Below, piece by piece: positions 9,952 through 18,189 of a stretch of DNA of 64,000 nucleotides. The notes beneath the pieces are model-generated. The model had not been told where the DNA came from and did not search any database. It worked only from the letters and a program-made list of their open reading frames with translations. The position numbers and the translations under genes are program-made. The stretch spans positions 45,086 through 109,085 of the forward strand of contig CALEYL010000079.1 in NCBI GenBank assembly GCA_937926205.1, in the 5' to 3' direction. Every line of letters starts with the position of its first letter. The stretch's first letter is position 1. Origin of the DNA: an uncultured Saprospiraceae bacterium. Its GTDB lineage: Bacteria > Bacteroidota > Bacteroidia > Chitinophagales > Saprospiraceae.

Positions 9952-10371
9952 ATGGGATTAGTCCACGCTGAAATCGACTTAATAAACGGCCGGGATGCGG
10001 ATGATTTTGAAGATGGGCGGATTTCAGAAAACGAAATCCGAAAGATGACCGTTCGAATGAATGTGGATTCGGGTGCGATAATGTTGTCTATCAATGAAAA
10101 TATCCAGCATCAACTTGGCCTTCGTACCCGCGAGATGCGCCCCTGTCAACTGGCTGATGGCAGTTACGTTGATTTACCTGTTGTATGGCCGGTTATGGTT
10201 CGGTTTGGCAACCGCAAAAGTGTCACCGGTGCATTGGTCTTACCAAATAATACAGAACCACTCCTCGGGGCAATTCCTATGGAAGAAATGGACCTTTTAG
10301 TAGATCCTGCACGAGGTCGTCTGATTCCGAACCCGGAACATCCTAACGAGCCGGTCATGGCACTCCGATAA
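9952..10371 (+). CDS. Clan AA retropepsin-like aspartic protease
   Basis: A small (139-aa) single-domain protein of the bacterial clan AA aspartic protease family, which would act as a dimer. The catalytic motif is MNVDSGA (DSGA in place of the usual DTGA), and the C-terminal LGAIPMEEMDLLVDP and IPNP are typical of the family. The family usually starts MGxVxxEI, so the ATG at 9952 is preferred over the one at 9946. There is no signal peptide, so it should be cytoplasmic. The substrate is unknown. It converges on the helical-repeat gene at 10383. Confidence 0.8.
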   Translation: MGLVHAEIDLINGRDADDFEDGRISENEIRKMTVRMNVDSGAIMLSINENIQHQLGLRTREMRPCQLADGSYVDLPVVWPVMVRFGNRKSVTGALVLPNNTEPLLGAIPMEEMDLLVDPARGRLIPNPEHPNEPVMALR

Positions 10372-10382
10372 AAGACAATACT

Positions 10383-10928
10383 CTACCCAAACCAGGCCAA
10401 AATCCGCTTCCAGATACTTTTTGCAGGCGCTTTTGTATCCGTTTTTTGCTCGGCTAATTCCCAAAGCAAAAATTTGGTTTTGTGTTGAATCAACTCCCAG
10501 TTTGCCAATTCGATGGCACCCGCCTCGTATTGTTTTCTGCCGATTTCGTATTGTGCCTGCATCAAAATGGAAACATCTCCGAATGATTCACAAAAAGCAA
10601 GGGCTTCCTGAATTTCATGCCCTTCAATTAAATGGCTGAGCGATAATTTTGCTGCATCCGGCGGCGCTTTAAACACAACTGCTTCAGACACAAACAACAG
10701 GCTCAAAACACTTTCGTAATACTGCAATTGCAAGCGGCTCCAGGTTTCGGCATCAATCAGGCCAAGGTCGTATTGACGCCGGGAAGCGTCCATCTTGCCT
10801 GCAAGGGTTGTTGCTTCAGGAATATTCGAGTCGTTGAGCAAGCGAACCACCTGTTCCGTATTGCCCAGACGCATCTGCCGACGGATTTGGGATTTTGTCC
10901 ATCCTTCTGATTCGGAATCATTTGCCAT
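10383..10928 (-). CDS. Tandem helical-repeat protein resembling effector-associated domains
   Basis: This 181-aa all-helical protein contains two related units (about 12-78 and 95-160). Each has a short helix followed by a Q/S-x-x-RRQYDLGLID or GRKQYEAGAIE block and a final LL-rich helix. The pattern resembles effector-associated domains (EAD11-like), adaptor modules that recruit NACHT, protease or other effectors in bacterial conflict systems. That match is by eye and not certain. No signal peptide or catalytic motif is seen. The gene follows the histidine kinase gene on the same strand, and a pair of candidate LytTR repeats lies 73 bp upstream of its start, so control by the adjacent two-component system is likely. 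Confidence 0.7.
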   Translation of the reverse strand: MANDSESEGWTKSQIRRQMRLGNTEQVVRLLNDSNIPEATTLAGKMDASRRQYDLGLIDAETWSRLQLQYYESVLSLLFVSEAVVFKAPPDAAKLSLSHLIEGHEIQEALAFCESFGDVSILMQAQYEIGRKQYEAGAIELANWELIQHKTKFLLWELAEQKTDTKAPAKSIWKRILAWFG

Positions 10929-10958
10929 GGCATATGTATCACATTCACCTCAATCCTG

Positions 10959-10966
10959 CAAATATG
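10959..10966 (-). promoter_or_regulatory. Candidate -7 box (CATATTTG)
   Basis: Near-consensus TAnnTTTG on the minus strand, about 31 bp before the ATG at 10928. The first operator repeat starts 42 bp further upstream. Confidence 0.35.
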
Positions 10967-10995
10967 CAATTCCGGGTAATTCCGTGCCCGAAATA

Positions 10996-11028
10996 ATGCG
11001 ATTCGGTCGGAAAGTCATGCGATTCGGT
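10996..11028 (-). promoter_or_regulatory. Direct repeat ATGCGATTCGGT x2, 21-bp period (candidate LytTR operator)
   Basis: The 12-mer ATGCGATTCGGT occurs at 10996-11007 and 11017-11028 without mismatch. It sits between the kinase stop codon and the promoter of the EAD-like gene. Perfect 12-bp repeats at two helical turns fit a tandem LytTR dimer site. Confidence 0.6.
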
Positions 11029-11042
11029 AAAAAGTTGATACT

Positions 11043-13991
11043 TTAGTTCGCGGGCACATGGAGGACAACGCGCATGCCCTGCACTGTTCCATCAGCAGCC
11101 AGGATATTTTCACGCAGCAATGCCTGCTGTCCAGCCAATATTTCAAGCCGTCTTTGGGTCAATGTCATGCCGACAGATTTATGACCGGTTACAGGATGAT
11201 CAGCGCCATCTGAATCAATGCCGGGACCATTATCGACTACTGTTGCAATCAGCGCCCCTTCTTTTTGGGAAAAGACGATGCTGATCCGCCCCCCTTCTGT
11301 TTTGTTTTTCATGCCATGCAGCAGGGCATTCTCCACAAAAGGCTGCACCAACATGGGGGGCAGGAAAATGTCATCCGGATCAAGTTCCGGATCGCATTTA
11401 ACCTCATAAGTGAATTTTCCCCGAAATCGCAGTTGTTCAAGCGCCAGGTAATTTTCCAGCATCTCCGTTTCTTCCTTCAAACTGTGGCGTCCGTCGACTG
11501 AACCGTGCAACGCCAAACGCACCAAACGGGCAAAACGCGAAAGGTAGCGCGTTGCTAAAGCCGGGTCGTTTTCCGTAATAAAATGCTGAATGCTGTTGAG
11601 ACAATTGAAGATGAAGTGGGGGTTCATTTGTGCCCGGAGTGCCGCCGATTCCAGATCACGTATTTTATCGCGAATCGCTGCATCCCGATGTGTTTTAAGC
11701 AGGCGGTTGCGGTACCAAAAAGCCAGGCCACCCACTAAAAATAAAGCCATCAAGGCAAAAAACCACCCGGTTTGCCACCAGGCAGGTCGAATTTCAAAGG
11801 TCCAGCGCGTGGGTTCACTCCATATGCCATTTTCATTTTGAGCCTGCACTTCAAAGGCATAAGTGCCGGGAGAAAGGTTGGCAAAATTTACCTCCCTGTT
11901 ATTGGAATAAACAAATGTTGTATCTGCCCCCAGCAGGCGATAGCGGTAAGGGATGTTGCCATCTGAACGGTAATGCAGTGAAAAAAAGCGAATGAAAAGA
12001 TTGTTTTTATTGAAGGCCAATCTTAATTCCCGTTGAAAAACGCCGGGTTTATTATTGATCAGTAACTTTTCCAACACCGGAGCAGGCATTGGGTAAGGCT
12101 TTGGAAAATCATGCAGGCGAACCAGTCCCTGGTCCGTTGCCATCCAGATTTCTCCCGGAAAAGTAATGACATCATTTACCTGATTGGAGGGCAATCCTTG
12201 TTTTATGCTGATGGTTTCGATGCGCCAACTTCCATCAGCTTGGGGCTTGAAATGATTCAGCCCGGCACTGGAACAGGCAAAAACACTGCCATCCGGACTG
12301 GAGTAGAGTTTGGTAATAAAATCAGAAGTCAAGCCATCCCGCTTTGTAAAGTGCGCAAATTTGCCCTGCTTGTCCCTAAACAACACGCCGGTAGCGCGCA
12401 AACTGATCGCCATCCCCCCATCAGGCAGGCAGATCAAATCGCGTGGTTGAAAATGCAGGGCTGGATGGTCAAAAGGAGGCAGTTCGTATTGCCCATTGCG
12501 CCACAAGCGCAAACCTTTCTCTGTCGTCACCCAGACATTTCCTTCAGAGTCAGGCGTGACAGAAAAGGTTCGAAGGGAAGATTGTATTGACCGCCCGATA
12601 AGGTCAGCTTCTGTTTTCAGTACATCAACCCGATAAAATCCCGATGAGGCACTGGTCCACAGCATCTGACCGGAGGGATCGGGCGTAATTTTTTTGCCCT
12701 GGGTTTCCCCCCGCCTCCCGGAAAGCTTGTCATGGCTGATGATTGAATTCCATTTTCCCTCTTCCAAAAAACAAAGAAGGTCGCTGCACCACAATCGCTG
12801 TTGAAGCGAATCAAAAAAAATGGCCTGTACTTCTCTGGTTAACAGGGGGGGATGCAGCATTAGTTTAGGTGTCCCTTTACTCCGATCAAGGGCGATGATA
12901 TCCACCGGGCGCAATCCGGCAAAAAGCGTCTTTTGTCCATCTTTTGTCAGGCAAACAACATCATTAGATGGCAGCCCGGATATGGTATTAAAAACGTCGA
13001 TACCCGGGTTTTTGCAATAAAAAACGCCGGCATGATGCGTTGTCGCCCACCAGCCACCCGCTCGGTCACACCAAAAATCCGTAACGAAGTGCCCAGGCAA
13101 CAAATTCTTATAAATGCCCTTTCTCAGATGTTCCCGGGAAGCAAAATAAAACAAGCCACAGTTTGGGCCAATATGCGATGCAATCAAAATTTCACCGGCG
13201 TCGGTCTCCGCGGCTTTTTCTACCAGCATGGGTGCAGGCGACCGCCAGACCAAACGGTCGTCGTGAAACAAACAAAAAGTAACCTGACTGCTGCACAGCA
13301 AACCCCCGTTGCGCAAGGCCCAGATTCCTCTGTACTTTTCGGTAAAAGGCAGCCTTATCATCAGCTTTCCCAGCGTGGTCCTGTTGCCATTCTTCCAGCG
13401 CACAATATTCATATACATGGAATCGGGCGCAACGACATTCGGAAACATGACGTTTGAGCTATACAATATTTTTTTGCTAACTTCCGTAAAAATGAAACTG
13501 TTGCTGCTTGAATCGGCTATGACTCTGAGATCGCCCTTTTTATTGACAGACAAGAGGCCGCAACCATTCAAAGCCATCCAAACCGTCTGGTCTTGTGAAA
13601 CACACAATTGCTCTATCGGCCTGAATTTCTGACGATATGGCGCCGTCACGGTGTTGTATTTCCACGCGCGTACCGTGTCGTTTTCAATAAACCAAACAGA
13701 AGCATCCAGTCGGGCAAACCAGATCCTTCCATTTGCATCCTCTGTGGGCATGAACGCTTCACTACCCTTCAAAGCGCTGGTATCTGCAGGCTGGATGAAT
13801 TCATAGCCATTGAAGCGGCAAATGCCCTGATTGGTCACAAACCACATATACCCTTTACTATCCTCCATGGAATCATACACAATATTGCCGGGTAAGCCCT
13901 GAGCCGTTGTGTAATTACGCCACGAAAGTTGCTGGGCCGAGGTCATCACCGACCCAAACACAAGCAACAACAATAGCCTGGTTTTTGTCAT
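11043..13991 (-). CDS. Sensor histidine kinase, periplasmic propeller + Y_Y_Y + LytS-type kinase
   Basis: A signal peptide (MTKTRLLLLLVFGSVMTSAQ) precedes about 680 residues of two-component regulator propeller repeats, a Y_Y_Y domain, one transmembrane helix (WFFALMALFLVGGLAFWY) and a cytoplasmic LytS-type kinase with NPHFIFNCLNSI (phospho-acceptor His) and an ATPase region with QPFVENALLHG and DNGPG. It should sense an extracellular signal and phosphorylate the LytTR regulator encoded divergently at 14122. The ATG at 13991 (982 aa) is chosen because longer in-frame versions run into the neighbour; 14006 is a possible alternative. The gene is followed by the EAD-like gene. Confidence 0.9.
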   Translation of the reverse strand: MTKTRLLLLLVFGSVMTSAQQLSWRNYTTAQGLPGNIVYDSMEDSKGYMWFVTNQGICRFNGYEFIQPADTSALKGSEAFMPTEDANGRIWFARLDASVWFIENDTVRAWKYNTVTAPYRQKFRPIEQLCVSQDQTVWMALNGCGLLSVNKKGDLRVIADSSSNSFIFTEVSKKILYSSNVMFPNVVAPDSMYMNIVRWKNGNRTTLGKLMIRLPFTEKYRGIWALRNGGLLCSSQVTFCLFHDDRLVWRSPAPMLVEKAAETDAGEILIASHIGPNCGLFYFASREHLRKGIYKNLLPGHFVTDFWCDRAGGWWATTHHAGVFYCKNPGIDVFNTISGLPSNDVVCLTKDGQKTLFAGLRPVDIIALDRSKGTPKLMLHPPLLTREVQAIFFDSLQQRLWCSDLLCFLEEGKWNSIISHDKLSGRRGETQGKKITPDPSGQMLWTSASSGFYRVDVLKTEADLIGRSIQSSLRTFSVTPDSEGNVWVTTEKGLRLWRNGQYELPPFDHPALHFQPRDLICLPDGGMAISLRATGVLFRDKQGKFAHFTKRDGLTSDFITKLYSSPDGSVFACSSAGLNHFKPQADGSWRIETISIKQGLPSNQVNDVITFPGEIWMATDQGLVRLHDFPKPYPMPAPVLEKLLINNKPGVFQRELRLAFNKNNLFIRFFSLHYRSDGNIPYRYRLLGADTTFVYSNNREVNFANLSPGTYAFEVQAQNENGIWSEPTRWTFEIRPAWWQTGWFFALMALFLVGGLAFWYRNRLLKTHRDAAIRDKIRDLESAALRAQMNPHFIFNCLNSIQHFITENDPALATRYLSRFARLVRLALHGSVDGRHSLKEETEMLENYLALEQLRFRGKFTYEVKCDPELDPDDIFLPPMLVQPFVENALLHGMKNKTEGGRISIVFSQKEGALIATVVDNGPGIDSDGADHPVTGHKSVGMTLTQRRLEILAGQQALLRENILAADGTVQGMRVVLHVPAN

Positions 13992-14051
13992 AAAATACCG
14001 GGGCATGAAGGATATCGTGAAATAAATAGAATCTCTAAATTTGAGAAAAAA

Positions 14052-14084
14052 ATGCGATTCGGCAGGAAAAAAATTATATTCGGT
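14052..14084. promoter_or_regulatory. Direct repeat ATTCGGC/ATTCGGT, 21-bp period, in the kinase/regulator intergenic region
   Basis: ATGCGATTCGGC (14052-14063) and TTATATTCGGT (14074-14084) place the ATTCGG cores at 14057 and 14078, again 21 bp apart. The repeats lie 66 bp before the kinase start and 38 bp before the regulator start, which suggests autoregulation. Confidence 0.55.
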
Positions 14085-14121
14085 AAGATAAGCACTTATA
14101 AGACGACAAACACAAAACAGC

Positions 14122-14865
14122 ATGGATTTCCGGATCTTAATAGTAGACGATGAACCATATGCCCGCAATGCCCTTCGCAATTTGCTACAGACCAATTGCC
14201 CCGGCGTTGTTTTAGCAGGGATGGCCGGGGGTGTGAAAGAAGCCCTTGAACTGCTCCGGCAGACCCCGATCGATTTGTTGATGCTCGATGTGGAAATGGA
14301 AGACGGTACCGGATTTGATTTGCTTGACCGGATTCCAAACATCCATTTCAATGTCGTTTTTACAACAGCGCACGACGATTTTGCCATTCGCGCCTTCCGG
14401 TATCATGCCATAGACTATCTGCTCAAACCCGTTGACCCCGACGAACTTGTTTTTGCCGTAAACAAGGCGATGCAGAACCGGACATTTGATGTATTGAAGC
14501 AGCAGATTTCCAATTTGCTGAACACCGCAACCGATAAGGTTTTTGACCGCATCCTGCTACCAACGGGTGAAGGCCCCGTTTTTGCTCAAACAACTCAAAT
14601 AACCCGCATCGAAAGCTACGGCAACTACACCTTCGTTTATTTAGCCCCCCGCGAGCGCTGCCTGGTTTCCCGCAACCTGAAAGAGTTTGAAGAAATGCTC
14701 CCGCAACAGTTGTTTTTCCGCCCCCACCAATCGCACCTGGTGAACATGACTTTCGTGAAGCAATTTCTGAAAGAAGACGGCGGCTACGCGCTCATGCAGG
14801 ACGGCTCAAAAATTCCGGTCTCAAGGCGGCGGAAGGATGCTTTTTTGGAACTATTGGCTCAGTAG
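14122..14865 (+). CDS. LytTR-family response regulator
   Basis: This 247-aa regulator has a receiver domain with the acidic pocket VDDEP (D9, D10), phospho-acceptor D56 in LMLDVEM, and KPVDPDE near 107, followed by a LytTR DNA-binding domain (about 145-247) with ESYGNYTFVYL and RPHQSHLVNM. LytTR regulators bind direct repeats about two helical turns apart, and such repeats flank the genes here. It is divergent from its partner kinase. Length is typical and the ATG start gives the canonical receiver N-terminus. Confidence 0.92.
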   Translation: MDFRILIVDDEPYARNALRNLLQTNCPGVVLAGMAGGVKEALELLRQTPIDLLMLDVEMEDGTGFDLLDRIPNIHFNVVFTTAHDDFAIRAFRYHAIDYLLKPVDPDELVFAVNKAMQNRTFDVLKQQISNLLNTATDKVFDRILLPTGEGPVFAQTTQITRIESYGNYTFVYLAPRERCLVSRNLKEFEEMLPQQLFFRPHQSHLVNMTFVKQFLKEDGGYALMQDGSKIPVSRRRKDAFLELLAQ

Positions 14866-14909
14866 CAGACGGACACACAACCTGACAGCCTTTAAATCGA
14901 TCATAAACA

Positions 14910-15512
14910 ATGACTATAGTACAAATTCTTTTTGCCTTTACCTTGCTGCTTGTTTATTTTAGCCTGCACAGCATACTTGCAGCAGACCGGATCAAAGCCT
15001 GGTTTTCGAGCTTTATGGGTAGCTATTTTCGTTATTATCGACTGATATACAATATATTATCAACACTGCTACTGTTCCTGTTATTGGGTTGGATGACAGG
15101 TTTTCCAAAGCATTTGCTGTTTGAAACAAATGCCTGGACAAAAGGAGCCGCCATGCTTTTCCTCGTCCCCGGAGCCTGGCTTTTCTTAAGCGCACTGTGG
15201 CAATACCAGATGGGCGAATTTTTGGGCACTCAGCAATTAAAGGGAAAAGATACTGTCTCTGCCGCTGATGGCCTGAAGACCACCGGGATTAATGCACTCG
15301 TTCGCCACCCCCTTTACCTCGGTACGATTCTGTTCTTATTCGGGCTTTTCCTGTTTTATCCTCAAATATCATCCCTGGTATTCCTGATCAGTGTTTTGTT
15401 ATACCTGCCTTTCGGAATACATTTTGAAGAAAAAAAACTGCGCCGACAGTTCGGGCAGGCTTATCTGGATTATGAAAAACAGGTAAAAAGGTTGATACCG
15501 GGGGTATGGTAA
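14910..15512 (+). CDS. Isoprenylcysteine carboxylmethyltransferase-family membrane methyltransferase
   Basis: A 200-aa integral membrane protein with about five hydrophobic segments and the C-terminal RHPLYLGTILFLFGLF then EEKKLRRQFGQAYLDYEKQV block, which is the S-adenosylmethionine-binding signature of the ICMT/PEMT family. Bacterial members methylate lipids or small molecules, and the substrate here is unknown. The gene follows the response regulator by 44 bp and may be cotranscribed. Confidence 0.75.
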   Translation: MTIVQILFAFTLLLVYFSLHSILAADRIKAWFSSFMGSYFRYYRLIYNILSTLLLFLLLGWMTGFPKHLLFETNAWTKGAAMLFLVPGAWLFLSALWQYQMGEFLGTQQLKGKDTVSAADGLKTTGINALVRHPLYLGTILFLFGLFLFYPQISSLVFLISVLLYLPFGIHFEEKKLRRQFGQAYLDYEKQVKRLIPGVW

Positions 15513-15706
15513 ATGGCGGTGCGGGTATATTTTGTATTTTCGGTTGATGATACTTTGAGGCAACAAGAGCCACTCAATTTTATGAACTGTATGGTTATGA
15601 AGATACTATGACAGCGCCGGCATTTCCTTTGCTGCTTAAGAAAGTCCTCCGAATTATTGGAGAATAATTTTTCCGATATTTGCCCCATCATCCACCACCA
15701 ATCCTA

Positions 15707-16618
15707 ATGCCACAACCACCCGCCCGCCTCCACCTTCCCGAAAAGCGCCTCCATGCCATGCAGCAGGGCGCTGGCGAGCTGGCCTGGTGGCTCCGCGATC
15801 TTGTACACCACGGATTGGCAGGAGCACAGCAGCAGGCGCCGGAATTTTGGGACGACATCGCCCGCCGTATGGTAGACGCTACCCTTGGCGGATTGGCCCG
15901 CCGCATCCGCATGATTAAAGACCTGCTCCGGGAAGACAACTGGCCGGAGCGTGTGCTGGGCGAACTTGCCCTCCTGCATTTAGCGACGGAGGGTTTTCAG
16001 CGCTGTGAATCCCTGCCTGACGGACTTTGGGCCGACCTCCTGCAGTTTGCCGGACTAAACCTCAAAAAGGAGGAAGTGTTGCAAACCGGGCCTGTAACGG
16101 ATGACTGCTGGCAGGTACTGGGCATTTCAGAAGGCGTTCAGGAAAACCTGCGCTACCGCCGCACCTGGCTTGCCGGGGAGCGCAGCTGCCGTTATGCTTT
16201 GTTGCTCGATTTTGCATGGGGAAGAACGGAGTTTGAACACCAATGGCTGACCGGACAAATTCTGGAAGGAGAAATGGCTTATTACCCTTCTGCCTATCCC
16301 CTGCGCGCTTTGCCGAAAGGCGAAATTGTATTTGCCGAAGAACGTGCGTTCGACCTGAATGGCCTGGCGCATGCTGCCGAATTAGCCGATCAATTTGCCC
16401 GCGCATTGAGCGCCAATCCCTGGCTGCCGGTTTTTCCTGCACTGCTCGAATCTGTTGTGCCGCTGGTAGCGCATGAAAAATTTAGTCTGGCAGACCTTCA
16501 GGGGAATGTTCTGCCCATCACCTGCCCTCCGGAGATCGGCTGGTCATTGGTTTCAAAAAGTGCCGGACAACCCATCCGGGTATTTGGAGAATGGGATGGA
16601 CAGGCGCTGCATTGCTGA
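15707..16618 (+). CDS. Hypothetical protein resembling the non-zinc part of SWIM-domain proteins
   Basis: A 303-aa soluble protein. Its start (LHAMQQGAGELAWWLRDLV) resembles the region that follows the CxCxnCxH zinc finger in SWIM zinc finger proteins. No such finger is present in or just upstream of this gene; an in-frame stop lies at 15665-15667. It could be the second half of a split SWIM protein, or an independent family. ATG 15707 is preferred over TTG 15680. Function is unknown; in other genomes SWIM proteins neighbour MoxR/VWA genes. Confidence 0.6.
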   Translation: MPQPPARLHLPEKRLHAMQQGAGELAWWLRDLVHHGLAGAQQQAPEFWDDIARRMVDATLGGLARRIRMIKDLLREDNWPERVLGELALLHLATEGFQRCESLPDGLWADLLQFAGLNLKKEEVLQTGPVTDDCWQVLGISEGVQENLRYRRTWLAGERSCRYALLLDFAWGRTEFEHQWLTGQILEGEMAYYPSAYPLRALPKGEIVFAEERAFDLNGLAHAAELADQFARALSANPWLPVFPALLESVVPLVAHEKFSLADLQGNVLPITCPPEIGWSLVSKSAGQPIRVFGEWDGQALHC

Positions 16619-16754
16619 TTTATCTTCCGATAGAGGTTATCGCTTTTTAACCCGAAGACTTCTCAGGCGTTTAATATGGGGTACATAAATGACATGATTT
16701 CTGTATTTATGCAACCGCTTCTGTGTTCTTTATGATTGAAAAAAATACATCCAT

Positions 16755-17663
16755 ATGCCCATACGATTGATTGTACACGGCGGCGCCTGGAGCATTCCGG
16801 ACGAACAGGATGCCGCTCATCTGAACGGCGTGACCAAAGCAGTGGAAAGCATTTACCCCGAATTGCACAAAGGCATGACAGCGCTGGAAGCCGTTGAAGC
16901 CGCTGTGAATCTTTTAGAAGCCGACCCCACTTTTGACGCGGGGCGCGGCGCATTTTTAAATGAAAATGGCGAAATTGAGCTGGATGCCATTATCGCCGAC
17001 GGCGAAACCCTGAATTTCGGGGCCGTTGCAGCCGTTCGCAACCTCCTCCACCCGGTGAGCTTAGCCAGACGGGTGCTGACCGACACCGAACATTGCCTGC
17101 TGGTGGGTGAAGGCGCGCAGGCTTTCGCCAGAAAATGCGGCTTTGAAGAACTTGAACCGGAAGCTTTGCTGACCCAACGCGAGCTCGAATTTTACCAGCG
17201 CATTAAAAAAGATCCAAAATTTCGCACCCATCATCCATTTGGCCCTGTACCCGGCGACACAGTTGGCGCAGTAGCCATGGATAAGTGGGGAAGCCTGGCT
17301 GTGGCGACTTCCACCGGAGGCACCCCGCGAAAAATGGCAGGCAGGGTGGGCGACAGCCCCGTCATCGGAGCAGGCGCTTATGCCGACAACCGCAGCGGTG
17401 CCGTTTCTGCAACCGGCTGGGGCGAAAGCATCCTGAAAGTTGTGTTGAGCAAGACCGTATGTGATCTGTTTCTGACCAATCCGGCTATGGACGCCGCTGC
17501 GGAAGGCATCCGCACACTGGCAACAAGAGCCGGCGGCCTGGGCGGAGTCATTGGCATTGACCACAGGGGCGCTTATGCTTTTGCACACAACACCTCAAAA
17601 ATGGCTTTTGCTTACGCCCTGGAAAATGGAAGCGCGACAGCAAAAATGACCATGTTACCCTGA
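16755..17663 (+). CDS. Isoaspartyl peptidase / L-asparaginase (Ntn hydrolase)
   Basis: A 302-aa plant-type asparaginase precursor. It self-cleaves before T169 in PVPGDTVGAVAM, which becomes the N-terminal nucleophile of the beta subunit. GGAWSIP at the N-terminus, DAGRGAFLNENG (61-72), the STGGTPRKMAGRVGD substrate loop and the GTG-like AGGLGG stretch are family signatures. It removes isoaspartyl dipeptides and hydrolyses asparagine. There is no signal peptide, so it should be cytoplasmic. Length is usual. Confidence 0.93.
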   Translation: MPIRLIVHGGAWSIPDEQDAAHLNGVTKAVESIYPELHKGMTALEAVEAAVNLLEADPTFDAGRGAFLNENGEIELDAIIADGETLNFGAVAAVRNLLHPVSLARRVLTDTEHCLLVGEGAQAFARKCGFEELEPEALLTQRELEFYQRIKKDPKFRTHHPFGPVPGDTVGAVAMDKWGSLAVATSTGGTPRKMAGRVGDSPVIGAGAYADNRSGAVSATGWGESILKVVLSKTVCDLFLTNPAMDAAAEGIRTLATRAGGLGGVIGIDHRGAYAFAHNTSKMAFAYALENGSATAKMTMLP

Positions 17664-17750
17664 TTGTTTTTGCCCCAATCACCCGGAACTGTCTGTTTTT
17701 AGCGTAAATTGCAGCAGCTTATTCCAAGCGTAAAAAATCTGAAAAATACC

Positions 17751-18173
17751 ATGAGTGAATTCAAGCAAGTTGTAGAAGAAGGCGCCAAAAAAGTCATGAG
17801 CAAAGCCAAACGCGCTCTGCTGATTTTACTGGGCGTAGCGGTCATTGCAGGTCTGGGATACCTTTGGGTCTGTACCTGGACGTACAGCGATGGCGCCCGC
17901 TCAGGCTACCTGATGAAAGTCTCTTATAAAGGCGTCGTTTTTAAAACCTTCGAAGGACAGTTGAACATGGCGCAAGCCCAGTACGGCGCCCCCCCTTTGA
18001 CCTGGGAGTTTTCGGCAAAAGACCGCGCTGTCTATGATGAACTGCTGCGTCTGGAAGGCAAACAAGTGCGCCTGCACTACCGCGAGCCATACAAAGTACT
18101 GCCCTGGCAGGGAAAAACCGGCTACATTGTAGACAAAGTGGAATTAACAGGCGGACCTGACGGCAGCAAATGA
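17751..18173 (+). CDS. Small single-pass membrane protein of unknown function
   Basis: A 140-aa protein with a short cytoplasmic N-terminus, one transmembrane helix (LLILLGVAVIAGLGYLWV, about 24-42) and a small extracytoplasmic domain with YSDGARSGYLMKVSYKG and VFKTFEGQL. Homologues with this YSDGxRxG and FKTxEG signature are widespread in Bacteroidota and, as I recall, are sometimes misnamed after 6-phosphogluconate dehydrogenase. No enzyme motif is visible. ATG 17751 is chosen over TTG 17709. The flippase gene follows by 16 bp. Confidence 0.75.
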   Translation: MSEFKQVVEEGAKKVMSKAKRALLILLGVAVIAGLGYLWVCTWTYSDGARSGYLMKVSYKGVVFKTFEGQLNMAQAQYGAPPLTWEFSAKDRAVYDELLRLEGKQVRLHYREPYKVLPWQGKTGYIVDKVELTGGPDGSK

Positions 18174-18189
18174 CCATTCCTGATCGCCT

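Noticed and set aside
13992..14387. Longer version of the histidine kinase starting at 14387
   Set aside because: It would run 266 bp into the divergent LytTR gene, and its extra residues have no signal peptide. The signal peptide sits at 13991.
15511..15610. Small open frame after the membrane methyltransferase
   Set aside because: About 32 codons with no homology signal; chance frame.
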